A stretch of 64,000 bases of DNA from NCBI RefSeq assembly GCF_014649395.1, contig NZ_BMSY01000006.1, positions 186,001-250,000 of the forward strand, written 5' to 3'. Below are positions 32,115 to 42,642 of this stretch, one piece after another. The notes under the pieces are model-generated. The model did not search any database. It saw only the letters and a program-made list of their open reading frames with translations, and had not been told where the DNA came from. The position numbers and the translations under genes are program-made. The DNA comes from Streptomyces aureoverticillatus (lineage in GTDB: Bacteria > Actinomycetota > Actinomycetes > Streptomycetales > Streptomycetaceae). Each line of letters opens with the position of its first letter. The stretch's first letter is position 1.

Positions 32115-32140
32115 GTTTCTCACCCGCCCGGGTGCGAAAC
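32115..32140. terminator. Hairpin terminator upstream of the pyrimidine operon
   Basis: GTTTCTCACCCG (32115-32126) pairs with CGGGTGCGAAAC (32129-32140) with one mismatch over a 2-nt loop, 55 bp after the preceding gene. It isolates the catabolic operon promoter from upstream transcription. Confidence 0.7.
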
Positions 32141-32172
32141 ATGATCGACTCCGCCGCGTTACGACGATGGTC

Positions 32173-32201
32173 TTGGCAAGGCCGTCGATGGGGCTTACGT
32201 T
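32173..32201 (+). promoter_or_regulatory. Promoter of the reductive pyrimidine operon
   Basis: TTGGCA (32173-32178), a 17-bp spacer and TACGTT (32196-32201) form a good vegetative promoter. The predicted start, near 32208, coincides with the first arm of the TCTACG repeats. Confidence 0.55.
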
Positions 32202-32207
32202 CATCTG

Positions 32208-32234
32208 TCTACGCACGAAGTCTACGGGCGTAGA
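32208..32234 (+). promoter_or_regulatory. Candidate operator of the pyrimidine operon
   Basis: TCTACG occurs at 32208-32213 and 32221-32226 and its complement CGTAGA at 32229-32234, giving the dyad TCTACG-gg-CGTAGA. Lying just downstream of the -10, it would suit a repressor that blocks clearance. The regulator gene is not in the window. Confidence 0.5.
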
Positions 32235-32266
32235 GGCTCTCTGACGTCCCGTCGAAGGAGCAGCTC

Positions 32267-33109
32267 ATGGCCAACGTCGTACGCGCCGCACTGGTCCAGG
32301 CGACCTGGACCGGCGACACCGAATCCATGATCTCCAAGCATGAGGAACACGCCCGCGAGGCCGCCCGGCAGGGCGCCAAGGTCATCGGCTTCCAAGAGGT
32401 CTTCAACGCCCCCTACTTCTGCCAGGTCCAGGAGAAGGAGCACTACCGCTGGGCGGAGCCGGTGCCGGACGGGCCGACGGTGCGCCGCATGCGGGACCTC
32501 GCGCGCGAGACCGGCATGGTGATCGTCGTGCCCGTCTTCGAGGTCGAGCAGTCCGGCTTCTACTACAACACCGCGGCCGTCATCGACGCCGACGGCAGCT
32601 ACCTCGGCAAGTACCGCAAGCACCACATCCCCCAAGTCAAGGGATTCTGGGAGAAGTTCTACTTCCGCCCGGGCAACGCCGGCTGGCCGGTCTTCGACAC
32701 CGCCGTCGGCCGCGTCGGCGTCTACATCTGCTACGACCGGCACTTCCCCGAGGGCTGGCGCCAGCTCGGCCTGAACGGCGCCCAGCTCGTCTACAACCCC
32801 TCGGCCACCTCCCGCGGCCTGTCCGCCTACCTCTGGCAGCTGGAACAGCCCGCGGCCGCCGTCGCCAACGAGTACTTCATCGCGGCGATCAACCGCGTCG
32901 GCCAGGAGGAGTACGGAGACAACGACTTCTACGGCACGAGTTACTTCGTGGACCCGCGCGGGCAGTTCGTCGGCGAGACGGCGAGCGACAAGGCGGAGGA
33001 ACTCGTCGTGCGCGACCTGGACTTCGACCTGATCGACGAGGTCCGCGAACAGTGGGCGTTCTACCGGGACCGCCGCCCGGACGCGTACGAAGGGCTGGTC
33101 AACCCGTGA
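32267..33109 (+). CDS. Beta-ureidopropionase-type carbon-nitrogen hydrolase
   Basis: A 280-residue nitrilase-superfamily enzyme with the catalytic triad Glu44 (GFQEVFN), Lys118 (KYRKHHIP) and Cys155 (VYICYDRHFPEGWR). The HHIPQVKGFWEKFYFRPG segment is typical of N-carbamoyl-beta-alanine amidohydrolases. It should hydrolyse N-carbamoyl-beta-alanine to beta-alanine, CO2 and ammonia, the last hydrolytic step of reductive pyrimidine breakdown. AAGGAG lies 8 nt before the ATG. First gene of a five-gene operon; the next start overlaps its stop. Confidence 0.9.
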   Translation: MANVVRAALVQATWTGDTESMISKHEEHAREAARQGAKVIGFQEVFNAPYFCQVQEKEHYRWAEPVPDGPTVRRMRDLARETGMVIVVPVFEVEQSGFYYNTAAVIDADGSYLGKYRKHHIPQVKGFWEKFYFRPGNAGWPVFDTAVGRVGVYICYDRHFPEGWRQLGLNGAQLVYNPSATSRGLSAYLWQLEQPAAAVANEYFIAAINRVGQEEYGDNDFYGTSYFVDPRGQFVGETASDKAEELVVRDLDFDLIDEVREQWAFYRDRRPDAYEGLVNP

Positions 33110-34386
33110 AGGACCTCTACACCCGGCACCGGGCCGTCCTGCCGGACTGGCTCGCGCTCTACTACGACGAGCCGATCGAACTCACCCACGGCGAGGGCCG
33201 GCACGTCTGGGACGCCGCGGGCCGGCGCTATCTCGACTTCTTCGGCGGCATCCTCACCACCATGACCGCGCACGCCCTGCCCGACGTCACCAAGGCCGTC
33301 GCGGAGCAGGCGGGCCGGATCATCCACAGCTCGACGCTCTATCTGAACCGCCCGATGGTCGACCTCGCCGAGCGCGTCGCCGCCCTGTCCGGCATCCCCG
33401 ACGCGCGCGTGTTCTTCACGACGTCGGGCACCGAGGCGAACGACGCGGCGCTGCTCCTCGCCACCGCCCACCGCGGCTCGAACCAGATCCTGGCGATGCG
33501 CAACAGCTACCACGGCCGCTCGTTCAGCGCCGTCGGCATCACCGGCAACAAGAGCTGGTCGCCCACGAGCCTGTCGCCGTTGCAGACGCTGTACGTCCAC
33601 GGCGGCGTCCGCGCCCGCGGGCCCTACGCGGCCCTGAGCGACGCCGAGTTCATCGAGGCCTGCGTCGCGGACCTGCGGGACATGCTGGGCCAGACGCGCG
33701 GGGTCGCCGCGCTCATCGCCGAGCCGATCCAGGGCGTCGGCGGCTTCACCTCGCCGCCCGACGGCCTGTACGCCGCCTTCCGCGACGTCCTCGCCGAGCA
33801 CGGCATCCTGTGGATCGCCGACGAGGTGCAGACCGGCTGGGGCCGCACCGGCGACCACTTCTGGGGCTGGCAGGCGCACGCCGCGTCCGGCCCGCCGGAC
33901 CTGCTCACCTTCGCCAAGGGCATCGGCAACGGCATGTCCATCGGCGGTGTCGTCGGCCGCGCCGAGATCATGAACTCCCTGGACGCCAACTCCCTTTCGA
34001 CGTTCGGCGGCTCACCGGTCACGATGGCCGCGGGGCTCGCCAACCTCACCTACCTCCTGGAACACGATCTGCAGGGCAACGCCCGGCGCGTCGGCGGGCT
34101 GCTCATCGAGCGGCTGCGGGCCATCTGCGCGCAGCTGCCCGCCGTACGCGAAGTGCGCGGGCGCGGCCTGATGATCGGCATCGAACTCGTCCGGCCCGGC
34201 ACCGACGAGGCGAACCCGCAGGCGGCCGCCGCCGTGCTCGAAGCGGCCCGCGAGGGCGGCCTGCTGGTCGGCAAGGGCGGCGGGCACGACACCAGCGTGC
34301 TGCGTATCGCGCCGCCGCTCTCGCTGACGGTCGCGGAGGCGGAGGAAGGCGCCGCGATCCTCGAACAGGCCCTGCAGAACGTCTAG
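33106..34386 (+). CDS. Class III PLP aminotransferase, beta-alanine-type
   Basis: A 426-residue fold-type I transaminase: FTTSGTEANDAALLLA phosphate site, IADEVQTGWGRTG with Asp239 for the PLP ring nitrogen, and FAKGIGNG with Schiff-base Lys271. It resembles AGXT2-like and (R)-3-amino-2-methylpropionate:pyruvate transaminases. In this operon it should deaminate beta-alanine or beta-aminoisobutyrate from uracil or thymine. GTG 33106 overlaps the upstream stop as GTGA, indicating coupled translation. Confidence 0.92.
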   Translation: MKDLYTRHRAVLPDWLALYYDEPIELTHGEGRHVWDAAGRRYLDFFGGILTTMTAHALPDVTKAVAEQAGRIIHSSTLYLNRPMVDLAERVAALSGIPDARVFFTTSGTEANDAALLLATAHRGSNQILAMRNSYHGRSFSAVGITGNKSWSPTSLSPLQTLYVHGGVRARGPYAALSDAEFIEACVADLRDMLGQTRGVAALIAEPIQGVGGFTSPPDGLYAAFRDVLAEHGILWIADEVQTGWGRTGDHFWGWQAHAASGPPDLLTFAKGIGNGMSIGGVVGRAEIMNSLDANSLSTFGGSPVTMAAGLANLTYLLEHDLQGNARRVGGLLIERLRAICAQLPAVREVRGRGLMIGIELVRPGTDEANPQAAAAVLEAAREGGLLVGKGGGHDTSVLRIAPPLSLTVAEAEEGAAILEQALQNV

Positions 34387-34451
34387 TTCACTGTCGGACG
34401 CGCCGTCGTAGCGACGTATGCGCGTACGTATCACGTAGGGAGCGCATCACC

Positions 34452-35855
34452 ATGAGTACCCGCACCCTGATCCGCGGGGGCCTGGTCGTCACCGCCGCCG
34501 AGGAACTGCACGCCGACGTGCTGATCGAGGACGGCCGGATCGCGGCCCTCGCCGCGCGCGGCACCGAGGCCGCCGCGGCCTGGACCGCGGACCGCGTCAT
34601 CGACGCGAGCGACAAGTACGTCGTCCCGGGCGGCGTCGACGCGCACACGCACATGGAGTTCCCGTTCGGCGGGACCTTCTCGTCCGACGACTTCGAGACC
34701 GGCACCCGGGCGGCGGCCTGGGGCGGCACCACCACCATCGTCGACTTCGCCGTCCAGTCCGCCGGGCACTCCCTGCGCGCGGGCCTGGACGCGCACTACG
34801 CGAAGGCCGACGGGAAGTGCGCCATCGACTACGCCTTCCACATGATCGTGTCGGACGTCAACGACCGCACGCTCAAGGAGATGGACCTGCTCGTCGAGGA
34901 GGGCATCACCTCCTTCAAGCTCTTCATGGCCTATCCCGGCGTCTTCTACAGCGACGACGGGCAGATCCTGCGCGCCATGCAGCGCTCGTCGGCCAACGGC
35001 GGCCTGATCATGATGCACGCGGAGAACGGCATCGCGATCGACGTCCTGGTCGAGCAGGCCCTCAAGCGCGGCGAGACCGACCCCCGCTACCACGGCGAGG
35101 TCAGGAAGGCGCTGCTCGAAGCCGAGGCCACGCACCGCGCGATCCGGCTCGCGCAGGTCGCGGGCGCGCCGCTGTACGTCGTGCACGTCTCGGCGGAGGA
35201 GGCCCTCGCGGAGCTGGCGGCCGCGCGGGACAAGGGCCTTCCCGTCTTCGGCGAGACCTGCCCGCAGTATCTGTTCCTGTCCACGGACAACCTCGCCGAG
35301 CCGGACTTCGAGGGCGCCAAGTACGTCTGCTCCACACCGCTCAGGCCCCGCGAGCACCAGGCGGCGCTGTGGCGGGGCCTGCGGACCAACGACCTCCAGG
35401 TGGTGTCCACGGACCACTGCCCGTTCTGCTTCACCGGACAGAAGGAGCTGGGCCGCGGCGACTTCTCGAAGATCCCCAACGGTCTGCCCGGCGTGGAGAA
35501 CCGCATGGACCTGCTCCACCAGGCCGTCGTCGACGGACACATCAGCCGCCGCCGCTGGATCGAGATCGCCTGCGCCACCCCGGCCCGGATGTTCGGCCTC
35601 TACCCGAAGAAGGGCACCATCGCCCCCGGCGCCGACGCGGACGTCGTCGTCTACGACCCCGCCGCGACGCAGGTCATCTCCGCCGAGACCCACCACATGA
35701 ACGTCGACTACTCGGCGTACGAAGGAAAACGGGTCACCGGACGCGTCGAGACCGTCCTCTCGCGCGGTGAACCGGTCATCGACGGCCGGGAGTTCACCGG
35801 CCACGCCGGACACGGCGTCTACACGCCCCGCGCGACCTGTCAGTACCTGGACTAG
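34452..35855 (+). CDS. hydA: Dihydropyrimidinase/hydantoinase
   Basis: A 467-residue cyclic amidohydrolase with the full binuclear metal set: His65 and His67 (VDAHTHMEF), carboxylated Lys156 (SFKLFMAY), His189 (MMHAENG), His245 (VVHVSAEE) and Asp321 (STDHCPF). It opens dihydrouracil, dihydrothymine or hydantoin rings to N-carbamoyl acids, the substrate of the first gene. A 65-bp spacer with short dyads (CGTCG-tag-CGACG, 34404-34416) separates it from the transaminase; GGGAG precedes the ATG. Confidence 0.94.
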   Translation: MSTRTLIRGGLVVTAAEELHADVLIEDGRIAALAARGTEAAAAWTADRVIDASDKYVVPGGVDAHTHMEFPFGGTFSSDDFETGTRAAAWGGTTTIVDFAVQSAGHSLRAGLDAHYAKADGKCAIDYAFHMIVSDVNDRTLKEMDLLVEEGITSFKLFMAYPGVFYSDDGQILRAMQRSSANGGLIMMHAENGIAIDVLVEQALKRGETDPRYHGEVRKALLEAEATHRAIRLAQVAGAPLYVVHVSAEEALAELAAARDKGLPVFGETCPQYLFLSTDNLAEPDFEGAKYVCSTPLRPREHQAALWRGLRTNDLQVVSTDHCPFCFTGQKELGRGDFSKIPNGLPGVENRMDLLHQAVVDGHISRRRWIEIACATPARMFGLYPKKGTIAPGADADVVVYDPAATQVISAETHHMNVDYSAYEGKRVTGRVETVLSRGEPVIDGREFTGHAGHGVYTPRATCQYLD

Positions 35856-35865
35856 GAGGCTTCAC

Positions 35866-36864
35866 GTGGATTTCGGACTCGTCCTGCAGACCGACCCGCC
35901 CGCGTCCGAAGTGGTCGGCCTGATGCGCCGCGCGGAGCGGAGCGGCTTCCGCTACGGCTGGACCTTCGACTCGTCGGTCCTGTGGCAGGAGCCGTTCGTG
36001 ATCTACAGCCAGATCCTGGAGCACACGGAACAGCTCACCGTGGGGCCGATGGTGACCAACCCGGGCACCCGCACCTGGGAGGTCACCGCCTCCACCTTCG
36101 CGACGCTCAACGACATGTTCGGCAACCGCACCGTGTGCGGCATCGGCCGCGGCGACTCCGCGATGCGCGTCGCGGGCCGCACCCCCAACACCCTCGCCCG
36201 GCTCGGCGAGTCGATCGACGTGATCCGCGACCTCGCCGAGGGCCGGGAGGCCGACATAGAGGGCCGGCGGCTGCGCATCCCGTGGGTGCGGGACGGCAGG
36301 CTGCCGGTGTGGATGGCGGCGTACGGGCCCAAGGCGCTCGCGCTCGCCGGGCAGAAGGCGGACGGGTTCATCCTCCAGCTCGCCGACCCGTATCTGACGG
36401 AGTGGATGATCAAGGCGGTGCGCGACGCCGCCGCCGCGGCCGGACGCGATCCGGCGGCCGTCAAGATCTGCGTGGCCGCGCCCGCGTACGTGAGCGCCGA
36501 CCTGGACCACGCGCGCGAGCAGTGCCGCTGGTTCGGCGGCATGGTCGGCAACCACGTCGCCGACCTCGTCTCCAAGTACGGCGAGCACTCCTCGATGGTC
36601 CCGGAGGCGCTCACCGCGTACATCAAGGAACGCGAGGGCTACGACTACAGCCACCACGGCCGGACCGGGAACCCCGACACCGCCTTCGTGCCCGACGAGA
36701 TCGTCGACCGGTTCTGCCTGCTCGGCCCGGCCGCCGCGCACATCGAGAAGCTGGGCGCCCTGAAGGACCTCGGCGTGGACCAGTTCGCGCTGTACGCCAT
36801 GCACGACGCGCGGGAGGCCGTCATCGACGCGTACGGCGGGGAGGTCATCCCCGCCCTCACCTGA
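35866..36864 (+). CDS. LLM-class (luciferase-like) flavin oxidoreductase, TIGR03842-like
   Basis: A 332-residue bacterial luciferase-fold protein: MDFGLVLQTDPPASEVV, GFRYGWTFDS, GPMVTNPGTRTWEVTASTFATL split across 60-82, VCGIGRGDSAMR and VWMAAYGPKALALAG. It resembles the F420-dependent family usually found beside hydantoinases; cofactor F420 or FMN. Its step in this pathway is not established: it could oxidise or reduce a pyrimidine ring, as RutA, another LLM enzyme, attacks uracil. Start GTG 35866 follows AGGAGG by 7 nt, 10 bp after hydA. Confidence 0.9.
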   Translation: MDFGLVLQTDPPASEVVGLMRRAERSGFRYGWTFDSSVLWQEPFVIYSQILEHTEQLTVGPMVTNPGTRTWEVTASTFATLNDMFGNRTVCGIGRGDSAMRVAGRTPNTLARLGESIDVIRDLAEGREADIEGRRLRIPWVRDGRLPVWMAAYGPKALALAGQKADGFILQLADPYLTEWMIKAVRDAAAAAGRDPAAVKICVAAPAYVSADLDHAREQCRWFGGMVGNHVADLVSKYGEHSSMVPEALTAYIKEREGYDYSHHGRTGNPDTAFVPDEIVDRFCLLGPAAAHIEKLGALKDLGVDQFALYAMHDAREAVIDAYGGEVIPALT

Positions 36865-36956
36865 TCGATCCCGGCTGAACTGCCCCTCCCGCGCAGTCGT
36901 TCGTCGGCCCCCGCACGGCCCCCTGGCACTCGTCCCCTCCAGCGAATGGCCTGCCC

Positions 36957-38486
<1,530 letters not shown>

Positions 38487-38522
38487 GTCGCACAGGGAGC
38501 AAGGGAGTGAGGGAGCTTCGTC

Positions 38523-39386
38523 TCAGTTCGGGCGCGTCGCCGTCACCAGCCAGACCCGCGCCTTCATCCGCACCCCGCGCCCACCCGCGTACGGCGTGAG
38601 CGTGTCCTCCATGGCCTTGCGGGTGACCCTCGGCACGGACGCGCCCGGGGTGCGGGAGAGCAGGAAGTCGACGGCGTCCGCCGGGTCCTTGCCCCAGTAC
38701 GTCTCGATGGTCAGGGCCGTCACGTCCACGTCCGTGTAGCCGGCCAGGGCGGCGCGGATGCGGCGGGGGTCGCTGAGGGAGGCCATCGCGGCGCGGGCGT
38801 CGGCGGATTCGGGGGACGCGGCGGCGCCCTGCGCGCCGAGGAGCTTCGCCAGCGAGCCGAGCGCGCGGGACTCCTCGATGTCGGGGCTCGCGGGCTGCGG
38901 GCAGACGAACACCAGGCGCCCGCCGGGGCGCAGCGCGCGGGCCACGTTGCCGAACGCCGCCGCGTGGTCGGCGAAGAACATCACGCCGCCCCGGCTGATC
39001 GCCACGTCGTAACCGCCCGCCGGGAAGGGGTGCGTCTGGGCGTCGCCCAGTTCGTACGCGACGTTCCGGACACCCTCGGCCGCGGTGCGGGCGCGGGCCC
39101 GGTCCAGGAGCGGCGCGGAGATGTCCACACCGACGGCGCGACCGCCGCCCGCGAGCCGGGCCGCGATCCGTGTGACCGTGCCCGCGCCGCAGCCGATGTC
39201 CAGGACGCGGTCCCCGTCACCTATGGCCGCCGCCGCGAACAGATGGTCGTTGAGGTCGCCGCTCATGGCGTCGTAGCGGTCCTGCTGCTCGGCCCAGTGC
39301 CGGCCGACGGGGCCGTTCCAGATGGCTTCCTGACGGGCGTTGGGGTGGGAGGCGGGCCGGGCTTCGGGGCGTGCGTGCGTGGTCAT
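38523..39386 (-). CDS. Class I SAM-dependent methyltransferase
   Basis: A 287-residue protein with SAM motif I VLDIGCGAG (61-69), motif II region GVDISAPLLDRAR and motif IV ISRGGVMFFADHAAAFGNVARALRPGG in part. The N-terminal SGDLNDHLFAAAAI and overall plan match UbiE/COQ5-like small-molecule methyltransferases; substrate unknown. AAGGAG lies 6 nt before the ATG. It is convergent with the NCS1 gene and divergent from the histidine kinase. A much longer open frame on this strand beyond 39386 is an artefact of GC bias. Confidence 0.88.
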   Translation of the reverse strand: MTTHARPEARPASHPNARQEAIWNGPVGRHWAEQQDRYDAMSGDLNDHLFAAAAIGDGDRVLDIGCGAGTVTRIAARLAGGGRAVGVDISAPLLDRARARTAAEGVRNVAYELGDAQTHPFPAGGYDVAISRGGVMFFADHAAAFGNVARALRPGGRLVFVCPQPASPDIEESRALGSLAKLLGAQGAAASPESADARAAMASLSDPRRIRAALAGYTDVDVTALTIETYWGKDPADAVDFLLSRTPGASVPRVTRKAMEDTLTPYAGGRGVRMKARVWLVTATRPN

Positions 39387-39520
39387 GGCGGCTCCTTCGC
39401 CGTCGCGGGCGTCGCCGGGGACGCCCTGGTCGTGGTGCTGATGGTGGCCGCGCGGGGGCCGGGCGGTCGTCGTACCGCCGGAGGCAGTCGTGGCTACCGC
39501 GCCGGTGCCGGACCACCGCC

Positions 39521-39544
39521 GCACTACTACGGCGGGAGTAGCGC
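39521..39544. promoter_or_regulatory. Dyad upstream of the two-component genes
   Basis: GCACTACT (39521-39528) and AGTAGCGC (39537-39544) form an imperfect inverted repeat in the methyltransferase/kinase spacer, a plausible response-regulator site. TAGGGT (39588-39593) ends 6 nt before the kinase ATG. Confidence 0.35.
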
Positions 39545-39599
39545 GGGAACGGTCCGCCCGACGGACGCCGCCGCCCCAACCGGCGCTTAGGGTGCGGGC

Positions 39600-40814
39600 A
39601 TGCAGGGGGAACGGGAACTCGGGAAGCAGCGCGCCGCCGCCGGACGGCGGCCGGTGTTCGACGGCCACGACCACGACCACATGCAGGAGCCGAAGGCGCG
39701 CCTCGTGGTCGCCGGGCTCGCCGTGACCGTCGCCGTCGTCGTCATGGCCGCGACGGCGTACGAGGGCGGGGCGGACGCCGTCGACTACGCCCTGGTCGCC
39801 GTCGGCTCCCTCGCGCTGGCCGCGTACCAGAGCGCGCCCCGTGTCGTCCTCGCCGTCACGACGGGCTGCATGGCCGCCTTCGTGCTGCACACCGAGCCGA
39901 TCACGGCGGCGGCGTTCCCCGTGCTCGGCGCGGTGCACGTCGCCGCCCACGGACGGCAACGACTCCTTGGCGCGGGCCTGGGACTGGCCTTCCTCGGCGC
40001 GTTCTTCGCCGCCGACCCGGGCCGGGAAGGCGCCGTCGAGCGGACCCTGCTGCTCACCGGGTGGTTCGTGTGCGCCGCTGCCATGGGCGTCGCGGGCAGG
40101 ACCTGGCAGGCCTATGTGCGCCAGACCGAGGAGCGCGCCCTGGAGGCCGAGCGGACCCGCGAGGAGGCGGCGCTGCGCCGGGCCGGTGAGGAGCGCCTGC
40201 GCATCGCCCGCGAACTCCACGACTCGCTGACCCACAGCATCTCCATCGTCAAGTTGCAGGCCGGTGTCGCCGTGCACCTGGCGCGCAAGCGCGGCGAGGA
40301 GGTGCCGTCCGCGCTGCTCGCCATCCAGGAGGCGAGCGGGGAGGCCATGCGGGAACTGCGCGCCACCCTGGAGGTGTTGCGCACCGACGCGCCCACCGGC
40401 AGCCCGGCCCTGCTCGTCGAGCGCGCCCGGTCGGCCGGGCTGCCCGTGGAGCTGACGGTCACCGGACGGGAGCGGGCCCTGCCGTCGGCCCTGGAGCTCG
40501 GGGTCTACCGCATCGTCCAGGAGTGCCTCACCAACGCCGCCCGGCACGCCGTCGGCGCGGCGTCCGTCGGCGTCCATCTCGACTACGGGGAGCGGCAGGT
40601 GGTGGTGCGGGTGGACGACGACGGGGCCGCGTCCCCGGGGCGGCCGGTCGTGCCCGGCGTCGGCCTCACCGGGATGCGCGAGCGGGTCGAGGCGCTCGGC
40701 GGGGCGCTGCGGGCCGGGGCGCGGGACGAGGGCGGCTTCTCGGTGCGGGCCGAGCTGCCGCTGGAGCTGCCGTCGGAGTCGCCGCTGGAGTCGCCGCTGG
40801 AGGCGCAGCGGTGA
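39600..40814 (+). CDS. NarL-type sensor histidine kinase
   Basis: A 404-residue HisKA_3 kinase. A His/Asp-rich N-terminus (HDHDH) precedes four to five membrane helices (about 34-165), with no sizeable extracellular sensor, so the membrane itself or a partner is sensed. The dimerisation helix contains the phospho-acceptor His207 in RELHDSLTHS, followed by a HATPase_c domain (VQECLTNAARHA N-box, VGLTGMRERVEALGG G-box). The C-terminus repeats ESPLESPLE. Leaderless TAGGGT supports ATG 39600. Its stop overlaps the response-regulator GTG. Confidence 0.92.
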   Translation: MQGERELGKQRAAAGRRPVFDGHDHDHMQEPKARLVVAGLAVTVAVVVMAATAYEGGADAVDYALVAVGSLALAAYQSAPRVVLAVTTGCMAAFVLHTEPITAAAFPVLGAVHVAAHGRQRLLGAGLGLAFLGAFFAADPGREGAVERTLLLTGWFVCAAAMGVAGRTWQAYVRQTEERALEAERTREEAALRRAGEERLRIARELHDSLTHSISIVKLQAGVAVHLARKRGEEVPSALLAIQEASGEAMRELRATLEVLRTDAPTGSPALLVERARSAGLPVELTVTGRERALPSALELGVYRIVQECLTNAARHAVGAASVGVHLDYGERQVVVRVDDDGAASPGRPVVPGVGLTGMRERVEALGGALRAGARDEGGFSVRAELPLELPSESPLESPLEAQR

Positions 40815-41476
40815 TCCGGGTGGTGCTGGTCGACGATCAGGCCCTGATGCGGGCCGGGTTCCGGGCGCTCCTCGACGCCGAGGACGGCATCGAGGTGGTG
40901 GGGGAGGCCGCGGACGGGGAGCAGGGGGTGGCGCTGGTGCGGGAGCGCGTGCCCGACGTCGCCCTCGTCGACGTACAGATGCCGGTGCTCTCGGGCATCG
41001 AGGCCACGCGCCGCATCGCCGCCGACCCGTCACTCGCGGCCGTACGCGTCGTCATCCTGACCAACTACGGCCTGGACGAGTACGTCTTCGAGGCGCTGCG
41101 CGCCGGGGCCAGCGGCTTCCTGCTCAAGGACACCGAGCCCGCCGACCTGTTGCAGGCCATCGAGGTGGTCGCCCGCGGGGACGCGCTGCTCTCACCCTCC
41201 GTGACCCGCCGCCTCATCGGCGAGTTCGTGGCCCGGCCCCCGGACCGGGCGACGCCGTCCGGCATGGAAGACCTCACGCCCCGCGAGCGCGAGGTGACGG
41301 CGCTCGCCGCCCGCGGCCTGACCAACGAGGAGATCGCGGCGCACATGGTCATCAGCCCGTTCACGGCGAAGACCCATGTGAGCCGCGCGATGACCAAGCT
41401 GGGGGCGCGGGACCGGGCTCAACTGGTGGTGTTTGCGTATGAGTCGGGGTTGGTGCAAGTGCGGGGCTCCTCGTGA
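40811..41476 (+). CDS. NarL/LuxR-family response regulator
   Basis: A 221-residue regulator: receiver domain with acidic pair VDDQ, phosphorylation Asp54 in ALVDVQMP, Thr in ILTNYG and Lys in LLKDTEP; C-terminal LuxR HTH (LTPREREVTALAARGLTNEEIAA, continuing to HVSRAMTKLGARDR). GTG 40811 overlaps the kinase stop as GTGA. Together with the kinase it forms a NarL-type two-component system of unknown stimulus; the methyltransferase gene next door and the kinase promoter are possible targets. Confidence 0.94.
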   Translation: MIRVVLVDDQALMRAGFRALLDAEDGIEVVGEAADGEQGVALVRERVPDVALVDVQMPVLSGIEATRRIAADPSLAAVRVVILTNYGLDEYVFEALRAGASGFLLKDTEPADLLQAIEVVARGDALLSPSVTRRLIGEFVARPPDRATPSGMEDLTPREREVTALAARGLTNEEIAAHMVISPFTAKTHVSRAMTKLGARDRAQLVVFAYESGLVQVRGSS

Positions 41477-41500
41477 GACGCGGCCGCGATGGCCGCCTCG

Positions 41501-41849
41501 GTGGTCGAGGCCGGCCTTCCCGCCGGTGGTCTCAGCTGGTCCCGGCCGGGGTGGCCGTTGATCGCCGCTTCGCGGCTCGTCCTCAAGCGCCGGACGGGCT
41601 TGTTTGCGCCCTCGCCGTCCGGGTGGTCGAGGTCGACCTCCGCGCCGGCAGTCTCACGTGACGCCGGCCGGGGTGGCCGTTGATCGCCGCTTCGCGGCTT
41701 GTCCTCAAGTGCCGGACGGGCTTGTTTGCGCCCTCGCCGTCCGGGTGGTCGAGGTCGACCTCCGCGCCGGCAGTCTCACGTGACGCCGGCCGGGGTGGCC
41801 GTTGATCGCCGCTTCGCGGCTCGTCCTCAAGCGCCGGACGGGCTCTTTC
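41501..41849. repeat. 122-bp tandem repeat, 2.9 copies, with embedded dispersed element
   Basis: GTGGTCGAGG recurs at 41501, 41623 and 41745, and CGGCCGGGGTGGCCG at 41543, 41665 and 41787, an exact 122-bp period. Copies 2 and 3 are nearly identical; copy 1 is diverged at its left. Each unit holds GATCGCCGCTTCGCGGC and CGCCGGACGGGCT, the same element as at 15.05 kb, which contains a short hairpin (GCCGC-ttc-GCGGC). It fills the gap between the response regulator and the lipoprotein gene; no coding function is seen. Confidence 0.9.
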
Positions 41850-41907
41850 TGCACCCTCTGATGGTCGCCCAGCCTGCCGCAGGGAACCCGCGTGACATGA
41901 TCCCGGC

Positions 41908-42642
41908 GTGACTCAACTCTCGTACCGACGCGCCGCGGTCCTGTGCGCCCTTGCGATATTCGCCGCCGGCTGTGGGGAGTCGGCGGACTTCGGCTGGGGT
42001 GAGGAGGGCGGGGGTGCCACCCGGGTGGCGGGTGAGGACGGGGCGCGGCCGACCGCCGCGGGGCCGACGCCGTCCGGTCCCGGTCCGGTCCCGTCGTACG
42101 GCGTCACGCCGGACACGCTGCCGCCCGACGCCTCGGACGGGCCGCGCTACGGCGACCTGACCGTCCCCGACGCGCCGGAGCGGCCCGCCGAGGCGAGCCG
42201 CGACTGCCGGGGGAAGAAGGGGCTCCTGGTCGAACCCGGGCCCGTCGACACGGCGATGGGGCTGCGCGCGATGACGGTGACGCTGACGCACTGCGGCACC
42301 GGCACCTACCGGCTCGACGGCTACCCGGACCTGCGGGTGCTCGACGCGGACCGCGAACCCCTCGACGTACGCGGCCTCAAGGGCACCGACGCGATCACCA
42401 CCGGCATGCGCGACCCCGGCCCGCACCCGGTGGTGCTCGCGCCCCGCCAGTCGGCGACGGCGGCCGTGGTGTGGCGCAACACCTACACCGACACGACCAA
42501 CCCCGCCGTGCACGCCCCGCACCTGCGGGTCGTCGCGGCCCCGGGCGCCCCGGCCCGGACCGTCACGCCGCACGGCGGCATCGACCTCGGCAGCACCGGG
42601 CGGATCGCGACGACGGCCTGGAAGAAGTTCACGCCCACGTGA
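41908..42642 (+). CDS. Lipoprotein, DUF4232-like
   Basis: A 244-residue exported protein with a lipoprotein signal (VLCALAIFAAGC, lipid Cys22), a disordered Gly/Pro-rich linker to about residue 95, and a beta-sandwich domain with two Cys (SRDCRGKKG, THCGTGTYRLDGYPDL), matching the DUF4232 family of actinobacterial cell-envelope proteins. Function unknown. GTG 41908 has CATGAT ending 6 nt upstream, compatible with leaderless translation; no Shine-Dalgarno is seen. Confidence 0.8.
   Translation: MTQLSYRRAAVLCALAIFAAGCGESADFGWGEEGGGATRVAGEDGARPTAAGPTPSGPGPVPSYGVTPDTLPPDASDGPRYGDLTVPDAPERPAEASRDCRGKKGLLVEPGPVDTAMGLRAMTVTLTHCGTGTYRLDGYPDLRVLDADREPLDVRGLKGTDAITTGMRDPGPHPVVLAPRQSATAAVVWRNTYTDTTNPAVHAPHLRVVAAPGAPARTVTPHGGIDLGSTGRIATTAWKKFTPT

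Noticed and set aside
39387-41033. Very long open frame on the minus strand continuing beyond the methyltransferase
   Set aside because: It runs antisense to a clear kinase/response-regulator operon and reads as Arg/Pro/Gly-rich sequence; open antisense frames are expected at this GC content.
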